Below, piece after piece: positions 13,501 to 25,500 of a stretch of DNA of 64,000 nt; the first letter of the stretch is position 1, and each line of letters begins with the position of its first letter. Location: contig CAADRB010000010.1 in the NCBI GenBank assembly GCA_900708905.1, positions 3,319,200-3,383,199 of the forward strand. Direction: 5' to 3'. The stretch is from Hymenolepis diminuta. Taxonomy: Eukaryota; Platyhelminthes; Cestoda; Cyclophyllidea; Hymenolepididae. Made by a program: the position numbers and the translations under genes. The notes below the pieces were generated by a model. The model ran no database searches, was not told the DNA's origin, and saw only the letters and a program-made list of their open reading frames with translations.

Positions 13501-16500
13501 AATTACGATTTTTGCCCATTTTCCTTAAAGCCTGCTTAACTTGGGATATTTGGAGGCATTATGATTAATTGGAGTTTAGTTTTGAGAAATTCCTCCATAT
13601 GATGATCTGAATAGTGAAGATTTTGATTCTATATTTCCGCATTTTACAAGCATTTCAAGTTCGTACGATCTAAATCTGCCAAGTTCAGAGAGTGAGAGAT
13701 AATTCCATTTCTGTCTGCAAGGTTTTATACTTGTAGGTTTGTACAAATATCACAAACCGACAAAGAGAAATGTTAAAAGCACTCGATTTGACTAGAGAGA
13801 GGGTATTCCATTGTCGCTCTGATGAGCAACTCGCATTCTATTATCCATCTTGGTGGCCATACTTTGCCAATGCATTTGCACCAATGAGCATCGAGCTTGT
13901 GACCTATATATTGTCAGAAGTGCAAGTTGACTTCTGCGCCACAGGCTCACAGTTGGCATTTTCAATCAACAACATATATTGCATTTCCCTTCGAAATGCG
14001 AAATCCCCTATTTTTAGATATCTCGCCTTACAAGCTCATCAGTTTTCAACAAGTACGTGGAATTAATGGTCAAATTATCATGTTATAACAGAAGTTCTGT
14101 CCAATTTTTGAGCTGTGTTTTGGACACAGCTTCTTCAATTTACCTTGTTAATGTTGTATGCTCATCTATGGCAATTAATAAAGTATTTCTTCCTTCAGAT
14201 TGTGTGATAATTGTCGTTATTAATAACTATTTCTAGCCCTAATATACACTCCAAATAAAGAGCATATCAGGCATATTTTACTGTTTCAATTTCATCGAGG
14301 AAGTACAGCAAGTTCAGCAGCAAAAACACTTATGGAGATGATGTTGTGAATGAAAAGACCTGCAGAAGGGAGCTTTCTGCAGATGGTTTCAAAAAGGATG
14401 ACTTCAGCCTGAAAGACGAACCAAGAGCAGGATGCTCAAAAATCTCAATTCTGAGCAATTACAAGTTGCCCTTGATGAAAATCCAACCTGAACTACTAGA
14501 GAACTGGGCAAAACTTTTAATGTAAGCCGCCCTATGACCATATATAGGAAAATGAAAAAACTCAAAGGCTAGGAAATGCCCCTCCTCCCCCACACGATTT
14601 GTCAGAAATCAACAAGCAACAACGTATTACCTGTTGTCTTTCACTGCATTCCAGTGAACTTCTGATGCCTTTTTTACACCGAATCAGTGACAGTGACAGT
14701 GACGAGGAGTGGCGGATCCTTTACAATAACGTTAAACGCAAAAGACAGTGGCTAAGTCAGGACAGTGGTTCAAAGCCAATTCCACAACCGAGACAATTCG
14801 GGACTGCACCCGAAGCAAATTCTTTTGTGTGTATGGTGGGATTTGAAGGGAATTGTTTATTATGGACTAATGGGTGACAATCAAACAATAACATCTGAGG
14901 TTGCTGAAGTCAGCAACCAACTTATTTAAAAGCAGTTTTACAGGAAAAACGGCCTTCTTTGATCAATCGAAAAGGAGTAATTCTGCACCATGACAATGCC
15001 AGACCCCACACTTCAAGAGCAACCCGAAATCTCGTTGAAGAATTTGGCCGAGAAGTCATGCACGTTTTCATCTTTTCAGGAGCTTAGAGAATCATTGAAA
15101 GCTTGGGACAAAGGCTTACTTCAAGTGAAGAGGTCGAAATGAAGCTAGTTTCTTTTTTCAGTCCAAACTGGCTAAATTCTATGAAGGAGGAATGAGAAAG
15201 CTTATGACAAGATGGGAAGATGTAATTAATATAAATGGTGACTATGTTGAACACTAAATAAATGTATTTTTGATAAAATTTTCGCTTTAATCCAAATTTA
15301 AGAAATGGACAGAACTTCTGTTACAACCTGATAATAAGATATACTTAAAATAGTCATTACACAACACAAGACCGGAATCAAAATGGTTCAATATATAAAA
15401 AATAGTCATAAAACAGAACTAGACAGGGAATATCTATTGGTCTTGGTTCAAAAATACCTTCAAAAAAGTATGGAGATTGAAGGAATACTTTTCAGAACTT
15501 CCAGCTAACTAATATATATTTCTGCTTCCTCCATAAGCTTAACCTGGAGGATGACCTGCCAATTTTAACTTTGATATGGAAGCTAACTAACGCTCCAGAA
15601 TGTCTACGTTAATTTCAAGTAGATTATGAAAAAAGAGCAGTAATATTCTTTAATTCGTTGAAGTGGTTCTCACACTTGTTCTGCTATCCGATTATTTGAG
15701 TACATTTTAAGCGTGGATAGCATCAAGCATTTGTCCTCTTTCTCTCTGTCAGAGAGTTATTTATACCAGTGACTAAAGGTGTCTTAAATTCAGTCACGTC
15801 CATCGGGCTTAAGATACCGCGCTGACTTCAGGAGCTGCATCTTGCACTAATGGGTAGTTCATTCACATGTATTAACCTTGTGGGGCGTGGGCACGTATCA
15901 TCGATCGATAAGCATTAACTGTCGTCTTTAGCAGACATTAATGGCCAAAAGTGTGCGTATTGTTTAGTCGGCTTTAGTCACGCTTTAGATAATCAATAGT
16001 CGCCAGTTTAAATTTTATTTTCTACTGATTTAGCGATGGAGAGCAAAAGCTAGAGTTCTTGCACTTAGATAGTTCATTTTTAAGGTTACTTTAAACTTCA
16101 TAGTCTACCCGTTCCTCTCCGATAACTGCTAATTTTAAGCTTAAGAAAAAGTTCTTAAGTAATTGATTTTTCAATTTATGTAAATTAAATCTGGAATATT
16201 TTAAATTTACAGTCTATGACGGACATTTAGAAAAATTAGTTTATGTCGCCAAACTACAATTTTACCTTTACCTATAAGGTAAACGTTGGAACGTCTCTCT
16301 GTCCGTATCCGGTGTTTCATTAAGACTGATATATATTTCTGTTTTATTAATTCGTTATTTTTATAGACGAAACACCTTATTTCAAGTTAGAACTCTTGTG
16401 TTCACATGTCATCTCTCCAGTAGCTTTCTGGTTTTTGAGGAAATGGACGTTTGGACTTTTTCGTAAGCTTTTGCATCCAATTGCAGTTCTCCTGGTGGAA

Positions 16501-19500
16501 GAGTTAGTTGTTTATTTTTTTAGAAAATTATTTTTATTATTTTAGAACTATTCTTTAACTTAACCTTTAAACTCAAACCTTTCGTCTGTTAACCGTTATT
16601 TTCCTTAAATGTAACAGCTCTTCACAACAGCTAATGTTATCTTGGCGTTTAAATTTTAAGTTTGTTGTTTCTCAAAAATGGGTTGGTGGATACTCCCAGA
16701 AGGAAAATCCTGCTCTTTTTCGTAGATCGCTCATCGAACTTACAATTTTAAGCAATTTTGCAAATAAAAATCCCCGTTATTCAAGATAATTCACTCCTAT
16801 CGGAAATCGATAAATTGGTCTCAGGTTGTGGATTCTCTAGTACAGCCACATTCGCTATGATGTATGAGATTTTCGCCAGCGATTTTCAATTATACCCCCA
16901 CAAAGAGATGCTAATAATCAACGTGCACTTCATTTAAGACGCGGTTTTCAAGTCGGCTACTGAGGAGTCATAGCATCACATGTTCGGGAAAATTCTCCTG
17001 GTCCGCTTCTAAAACGTAAACCTTAGCCCAAATTTAGGCGTCGGCTCCACGTCTTTATTTCCTTAATGCATTAACTTAGATAATTACAAGCAACACGCCT
17101 AAATCCTTAACTTTTGGGCGTTAAACAAGCGTACCTCATAAACGGCTAGATTTGATCGCCCAATTACCACAATATCCCCCAACATCTATGAGGAGCAATA
17201 AAGCCTCCCCAGTTGGCAGTCATTGTAGGTACCAATGCTAGGGTAATCGGACTGAATCCCAGTGGAATATCTAACCCCCAACAAGTAAACGATCGAATTC
17301 CCACACACCACGTTCATTAAACGATCCGCCCCAAGGTCAGCATCTAAATTATCGGAACACCAAACCCCCATTCTAGCAAAAATTTCCCAATCGGCCGTAG
17401 CCTACTCCCCCTCCCCCCCGGAGAGCCAACATTTGCGGTAGTGGCCCTTCATACCAAGGGCGTTAGTCATATTAACAAAACATGACAATGACCATCCTAA
17501 CCACTTTTTAAAAAGCCATTGAGAAAGTATACCATGTATTATACTACCACGAAGAAAACAAGAGCGTATGAAAATGCGGTCTCGATGATCGTTTAACGAG
17601 AGTCATTCATGAACTTCTTCAGGTCACCAGTGGTTGGCTTGAAGGTCTTAGACCCCGGACGCCAGTTGGCAGGGCAGACTTCACCGTATTTGTCAGTGAA
17701 TTGGAAAGCTTCAAGAAGTCTCAAAGCTTCGTCAACTGAGCGGCCGACAGGCAGATCATTGATAGTAATCTGGCGGAGAATTCCCTTATCATCAATGACA
17801 AAAAGGCCACGGAAGGCAACACCCTGCTCCTCGATCAGAACACCGTAGTCACGGGAGATCTTGTGGTTAGTGTCAGCCAACATGGGGATTTGCATACCTT
17901 GGATACCGCCCTCTTTTCGACTTAAATTGTTCCAGGCAAGATGGCAGTAAGCTGAATCAGTTGAACAAGCCAAAAGTTGGCAATTCTTTTCAGCGAATTC
18001 TCCAGCACGGTCGTTGAAAGCGATGATCTCAGTTGGACAGACAAAAGTGCTACCAAAAAGACAAAAAATGTATCATATCTCGTTAAAATGCACCATATGC
18101 TAAAGGCAAGAACAAAACCTACAAATCCATAGGATAGAAGAAAAGGATCACATATTGGCCTCTGTAGTCAGAAAGGGAAACATCCTTAAGCTCTCCATTG
18201 ACAAGAGCTCTACAGGTGAATCCTGGAGCGGGTTTCCCGATGTGAGCAGTCGCCATAACCTTACCACACAAATAGCGAAGCGAATCAATGGATGTAGCAC
18301 GTTAGTGGTCTGTTTTATAAGCATGGCGTCTATGCTGACCTGATTGGTTGATCTATGAAGCAATAGAAAACGAGTATTTTGTGTACGACCTAGAGATCAG
18401 TTGATGATTGGTAGTTTTATCCTGGCTTATCTTTAGCTGTCTAGTTCATTTGCCCTAGGGACCTTTAAGCTATTGATCGATCAATAGCGTTAAGGCCTCT
18501 TGTAAACAACTCAAAATAAACTTTGTTTAGTCAGACCTTATTCGTTTTGTGTTAATCCCATTGTGTATGGGGATTTTCGCAAATATTGGATTTACTTTAA
18601 GAATGCGAATTAAAAGAAGCGAATGAATTGCTTAATTGAAATTGATTCTAAGGAATGAACATTTTATTTGACTTAATTGCTAATCAATAAACTGCATGTG
18701 ATGAATAAAATAATCAATAAACCTTGGATGCATGCACCAAACTGTAACATCCTCTTTTCCGTTTGGGCAGACTAAAGTCAAATGCTTTGCTGAATTATTT
18801 CTGAAGATTAACTTTGATGGCGTATGCAAATGTACTTTTATAGATCAATTTAAGGTCAGTTTTTCAACAAAAATAATTGGGCGTTCAAACTTAGAAATTT
18901 TGCGTCTGTCAGATTCCCTGGTCTTGACGACTTATTTTGGAAAATTATTGTATTAGTAACCAAGGCGACTGGTTGTTATTGAGTAATAACGGGAAAGGAA
19001 AATGAAGCCATGTTCAGCTCCAAGTATTTCTAATCTTGTCGTTAAATTTGGTTAAAACAAAAAGTCCGACATTTTTCGGTTGATATCAAATTTGATAGCA
19101 CGTTTTTGAAATTTAAACATTTGAAAATAATATGAAAGCATGAAAAACATTATTTTCAAGACATAACTCTCCCGATCTCATTTTTTTCTCCTCACAGTAA
19201 GTGCTATTTGAAAATTGATACACATCCTTACCCAATTCGTATCTTTGACACGGACTTTTATCTTTCCAAAGCCTATTTGGGAAAGCATTTTCCATCGCTC
19301 ACCCTCTTTTTTAACCGGACTTACCCAGTGTGGTTGGCCATTCTATTCTCTGGGTGACGCACTCGTGGGCATCCAACTCGTTATCTCTGACTTCGCAGAC
19401 GTGAATCTTAAAATAGAATGGATTAAATAAATTTGAAGACCGGTCAATATAGATTCATTCTGAGATTTTGAGAGCTTTTACTAATTCTTAGGAAAGATTT

Positions 19501-22500
19501 AAATTCCGATCGCGCATAGATAGCATTCTCGAATAGGAAAGTGTCTTTGAAGTTCCTTTTTTTTATTTTTATGGATCTGAGTACTCGACTGCCTCCAATA
19601 CCAGAAAAGAGGATTAATCAAGCTCATAGTCCGTCAATGTCCTCCACCTCTGAAGATAGGGTTCAAACAGAGAACAAATCTAGTCCCAAGGTTGCTCCTC
19701 GTCGTAATAGTGAGTTTGACATTTAAATTAACTTTCAATATCAAATTTTCTGCTTTTATCAGTCTCATTGCAGTTTTTTCATCTGGATGTAAGAACAAAT
19801 TGTGTTAAATTTTTATGCAAAATCTTGGAGCTGAATTCGATTTAAGCAGTTAGAAACTCGGGTTAGTAAGTGACCCATTTCCTTTTACAACTATTAGATC
19901 CCTGTTTAACCAAATAACTATGGAAATGAAGTGACATGTAAATTTTGTCTTCAAATAACTCTTTCCTCATAAAGTTGATACATTAAACTCGCAAGAAAAC
20001 GAAAAACTTAGCGGCCTTTAACTAACACTCAATCAGAAAATCACTGTCCGGACTTTTTCACATGGTAAACATCAAAGGACTTTACAGGTACTTCTATTAA
20101 CCTAGTAGGTAATGATGGAAAAAATTCAAATAATTATTAGAACCTTAATTCGTTTGAATCTCGAGTTCATCGAATTGTCTGTTTCTACTCATGAAGTTGT
20201 ATTTACTAATGCAAGACTCGACGTCCCAAAATTCAGGATCTTGATACTAGATTACAATTGTTGGATTTGAAAAAAAATGGAGCCGACGGTAACTAGCGTG
20301 ATAGTTTATCATGCTAATCTCTCTATGTAACCAAGACGAAGTTAGATTATTCATTATTAATGAAAATTCTTAAATTTCACGCTACTTTTTAGCCTCAATG
20401 CCTGCCTACTTGGACTATCTGTTTACATTGATTCCAGGAGAAAAATGTGAATTTTATCCATTTCGGTGAAGCAGGTATTATGACGTCCATTAGATCGAAC
20501 AGTTTAGAAATGTCCTAAAGTTCTTATTCTATTCCAATGTTAAAACACTGGCTGAAACCTCTTGGTTAAATGAAACAGAATCTAAGACATAATTCAGAAA
20601 AGATTCTCCCCTCACTGATAAGTTGAATCGAATATCATTGGACAAGGCTTATCTTTTATCACTCTAAATGAACTCTTTGTTTTAAAGGAAAAGCACAGTG
20701 GAATAACTATTATCCTTTTATTTTATTACCAAAATATCATTTTGTAATAAATGATATGTAGGTGTAATTCTGATGTCCTATTCAACAAAATTTGAAGCAT
20801 CAAAATCAGTCTGAATGTGACTGGGTTCGTTTTTAACGATATGCCTATCTTCAAACAAGCGTTTTCAAGCCGGTTTGAGTTCTGGATTAACCAATTTATT
20901 ATAGAGAAAAGAGAAATGAAAATGGAATAGTCAGCTTTGTTAGTTTTCCGTATAGCTTAAAAATCACCAACGTAGAATAGTGAAAGCTTTCAGGTTTTAA
21001 CGAACTCTACTACGAGAAAAGAATAAGACAGAGACGGTGACGGAATAGTTATATTAGCAAAAAAATATACAGAGATCAAAATGCGGGAAAATCGCCAAAA
21101 AGCTAGCTTACTAGGGTGATGGGTCATAGTTACAGTATAATACGGCAGATAGGGAAAGTGGGCATTAAGATAATAGCTAACAGTAGATAGAGAATTTCAA
21201 AGCACCTGATGAATTTCTTCAGATTCTTCATCTTGCTATTTTGACAAAGAAATATCTGAAGTCAGAAAAAATTATTCTCTACCTTTTTCTTCAGCTATTT
21301 TTTCTCGATCAATATTAAATGAAACACATGTTTATTTCAGTTATTGGTCTTATATTATCAGGGTTCATGTCGAGTGAACTTTAGTGAGCTCTGTCATGAT
21401 AATAATCGCTCCTAGACTCATCTACCTGTTTTTTGACTGTAAGAAGATACAAATGAATGAACAAGTGACGGAACGCGGAATTCAATAATTCTCTCCTGGA
21501 CATAACCTCACCAATGAAACTGGGAGTTAAATAATTAAATTTGAGCATCAGGCCATTACACAGTGTCCTCATGAGAATGTAGACAATTTAATGCATCTAG
21601 AAGTTAAAAAAAATAATGCACTCTTAATGTCCTGACTTCATTACCCATCTCTCTTTTGATTTCCTTCTTCGTTCCATACCTTGTTGAACTTTTCTGCTGT
21701 TCCCTATTTATATGCTTTCTTATGACCGAAACTTGTAAAAGCATTTTGCTCTGCTATGGATAATAAAAATAGTGTCTTTTGAATTCGTACTATTAGGTTG
21801 TGAACGTCAATTCCACTTGTCACGATCAATTATTTTCCATTCAAATTTGAAAAAAAATGAGCCAAAAATGTGCTTTTCTTCCCCATTTAAATGCAAGTCA
21901 TTCAGTGAGAGTTTTATACTTAAGAAGTATTATGAAATGTAAAGTGTAACAGGGGAATACTTAATGAAAGATTTCATTATAAATTATTTATCTAATTACA
22001 TAAAGTGTATGAAATGTAACCTTGAGACTAGTTCCAAGACAGACATTACAATGTACTAGACGTTTGCCTTCTGTTCCTATCACGCACAATGGATGGATAG
22101 ATAATACTATAGAGCAGAGCTGGATATGCAATAATTTCAGCTTAAATGGAATAAAAAAATCTAGCTATGAAAACTCCGGGCTTAAAACTCCACTTCAATA
22201 AGGCAAAAAATTCGATTTAAATCGACATTAATGCTTACCAATACCCAAAAGACTCGACCTAAAAAAGGACGAAAAATACGTAGGAGTGAAGTCTCGAAAA
22301 TTTTTTGATGTGTTTTCCCGAAAACCATCGGCATTTGGTGCAACTTTTTAACATATAAGTTGAATAAAATAAACGGGTTGCAAGCTCCAATAGTTTTGAA
22401 TTGAATATGCGGTCCAGAAGAGTTAGGCGTACTGATATGTAATCAAAACTTATTACCGAAGCATAAAAAAATTCACTTTAAAGTCCATAGTCCTGTTTGC

Positions 22501-25500
22501 AGTCCAAGTTGATATTTTGTTTGTACTTGTCAAACCACCAATGAAGGTAAGGTAAACACGATTGTTGTTGGAGTGATTTTTTAGTAAGCACGTGCTTTTC
22601 TAGTGTTAATATTTATTCGTCATTCCTTCCTTTTGTTTAATGAAAGAGTCGGGGTAAAAGAGCAGCATTTAAATACACAAAGTCACGTGGTTTCCGCATT
22701 TTCTCGACATTTACAAAACTCTTTTTTTTCCTTTGTTTTCGAATTCTGTTGCCTAAAGTGAAAGCCTAAGTATCTTCGGCAACTTTTAAAAGATCTAATT
22801 CTGCAATTATCCACAATTAGCATATTATATCATGAATACTGAATCTTGATTTATTTTCATTATTCTTTTTATTTAATCATTAAAGTGGAAATGAAGATTA
22901 GGCAAGAACAGTTGTAATTCGATAATTCTGAAACTATTATCATGGTTCCTGTAACAACGTTGGGTTTATCGGGGCAACATCAATCGAATATTTGAAATAA
23001 GTCACGTCTCTCACGTCACCAGATCAGTTCGGAGGTGGCAGGCGAGTCACCCCAATTTATTAATGAGTAAATTAGGTTTATATATAAAACATTTCTTCGA
23101 TAGGCGTCAGTCATGTCTCGTCGTCGGTGTCTCGGTGTGATGATTGATACCTGTGCAAACATGCAAGCACACAACGGGATGGCCTGGAGACACGGCAGGG
23201 GAGATTTTATCGCCAGTCAAACATTTCTGCCGGCTATAGCAGTTCTACATCTTCATAAATATCTATAATGAATCTAATGATAGAAAGTGCACAAATTTGG
23301 CAAATTTTCTTTTATTCAAACTGAAGTCAATACTTGACATAGGAAGATATTCTAATTATTTATTTATTTTGATTCCCTTATCACCCTTCTTCCAGTTCCC
23401 AGGGCAGACTTCGTCATGCTTGTCGGTGAATTAGAAGGCATCAATCAATCTCAGGGTCTCATCCACAGATCTTCCCACTGGGAAGTCATTCACTGTGAGG
23501 CTCCTAATCTTGCCCTCTGGGTTTATGATGAAGATATCCCTGAGAATACTTTAACTTTTGGTAAAATCTCAAATGTTCATGTTATTCATAGTCTATTCAC
23601 ACCATGATAGTTAACAAAGTTAGCTAACCAAAATGCAACTCTTGCTTTCTTGTCAAGAACGCCATAGGCATGAGAGATTTTCATATTTTTTATCTTAAAG
23701 GGGAGGCAATTGCAAATGACCTAAACCTCCCCTTTTCCGATCAACATTGCACCAAGCGAGATGAGAGTATTGAGAGTCTGTTGAATAGGCACTTCACAGT
23801 TAAGTTTCTTGAAAATATCTAAACGGTCGTTGAAATCGAGAGGGTAGGATACAGTATTTGTCTCTATAAACACTCGTATTTATTTTCTTGAACTCCATAT
23901 TGATAGCGTCTGAGCCGGAGAAATCAGGAACTGGATCACCGAATTTGATGGGGATAAATGACTTCACTTTTCAATCATTTTAAGCGCCAACTTCTCAGCT
24001 ATTTGGAATACGTATTTATGACCAGTTCTATTGCACAATTGCTTTGAGGTTGTTTTCCATTCCCGTGTTATTTATTAATACGGTTATTCTTGCAAAAAAA
24101 TATTCCGGAATGCATGATTTGATTGTTTTTTTCTCTAGCTTGGCCTAAATCCCTAATTTGCATTCAGACCCGCTTCTTAGATGACTCATAATGCATCGAT
24201 TTTCCGATAAACGGTTCTGTGCAGACCACAACTTGCGATTCACTTGTCCTATTCAAGACAATTTATGGATGTTTTATTTTTTTGAAGCTCTTTTTTGTGA
24301 TGGCAAAGTTACCTAAATGACTTTATTAAGGCAGATACTGGATCAATTAAATAAGATAGGTACCGTGAGAATTTATAGAAAAGCTCTTTCTTTCTTTTAG
24401 TCAATTTGGATTTGAAAAAGAGTTCTGAACCGAATTTCGAAGTAGTAGAATTACTCAATCAACCCGAAGGTAACTCATCGCATGGTAATACTTTTCGCAG
24501 TCCCTTCGATCCGCGTTCTGAAGATTTACTTTCATCTTCACGGGAAGACGAATTAGGAGATTATGGGAATCTTCCAGGAAAGCTAAAACACCGACGTCGT
24601 CATTCTGAATGGTCTGAAGGAAGAAAAGGTGGGGAGCCTTTGCTTGAAGAAGTTGAACCAATCATGGAAAATGGTGAGTCTGACAGAAGACAAGTTTTAC
24701 AGCTCCTATTGGAAATTTTACTATCCAAACGCCCTTATTTTATCGCTTTTCATTACTTATTTTAATGGTCGTAGCCCGCTTCCGTTTTCCGTACGTTGAC
24801 CGAGAAGTATGAATCACCAGCCTTAATTATTTGCAACCTTACCAATGCGCACGTCAATCTTTTTCAGCCAGACATTCTTTTTCATGTCTGTTCATGTCTG
24901 CTGATCATGTCATTTATTTAGAATAAATGATCGTAATTTTGGCGTGGAGCACGTTACACCTTGAATTTTTTAGAAATGCGGAAAATGTGCCAAACGTGGC
25001 AACGCCTTAAAATTAAATTTTAACCTTGGAAAAGCATCTGAACGGGAAATGACAACATAATTCGAGGAAGTCATGTAGAAGTAGAAAAAAGTGTCAGTAA
25101 ATTAAATGATCCCAATCAACATTAATTCGATATTGACTCACAAATTAAAACAGAAATCGTGGCACATTCATACCTCATATGTGTTATTAATATAATCCTA
25201 TTTGTAATTTTTACAATTGCGCGAAAGTATGAAGCTCCATATAATTGCCCTTTAATCTCTCCCTTTTCGTCAGATAAATACTTGATACCACTAAAATGAG
25301 TACAAGACGTAAACGTCTTAAATGTATTGAATAAACGCAGTTCAGTGAGCTCCGCTAAGGTAAAAATTTATAGCTGGTTTCAAAGCTGCATATCTTAGCT
25401 CATATCAGTTAAACGCTCAATGAAAATGACGATTGAAGTGGTGCGAGCACTCATTCTTTAAACTCACGTAATTCAGATGTTACCTTCGTCCTGGCATCAA

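Larger units (their letters stand above)
12933..19581 (+). other. Intron 5 of the large gene, host to mariner and a nested gene
   Basis: A 6.6-kb intron that starts GTAGGT. It carries the mariner element at 14078-15331 and, on the opposite strand, the intact peroxiredoxin gene at 17593-18256. I see no gene in the rest (12933-14077, 15332-17592, 18257-19581). The 98-codon frame at 13770-14066 ends just before the left mariner repeat and resembles nothing I know. Confidence 0.6.
19710..24400 (+). other. Intron 6 of the large gene, host to a peroxiredoxin pseudogene and a dispersed repeat
   Basis: Starts GTGAGT and ends TTCTTTTAG. It contains a dispersed repeat at about 23000-23200 and the decayed antisense peroxiredoxin at about 23355-23966. 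I see no gene in 19710-22990, which is plain AT-rich sequence with scattered short frames. Confidence 0.6.

Noticed and set aside
13770..14066. 98-codon frame just left of the mariner
   Set aside because: No known motif, no splice signals and no composition shift. It lies in an intron and ends by chance near the transposon.
23416..23607. Plus-strand 63-codon frame
   Set aside because: It is the antisense shadow of the peroxiredoxin pseudogene.
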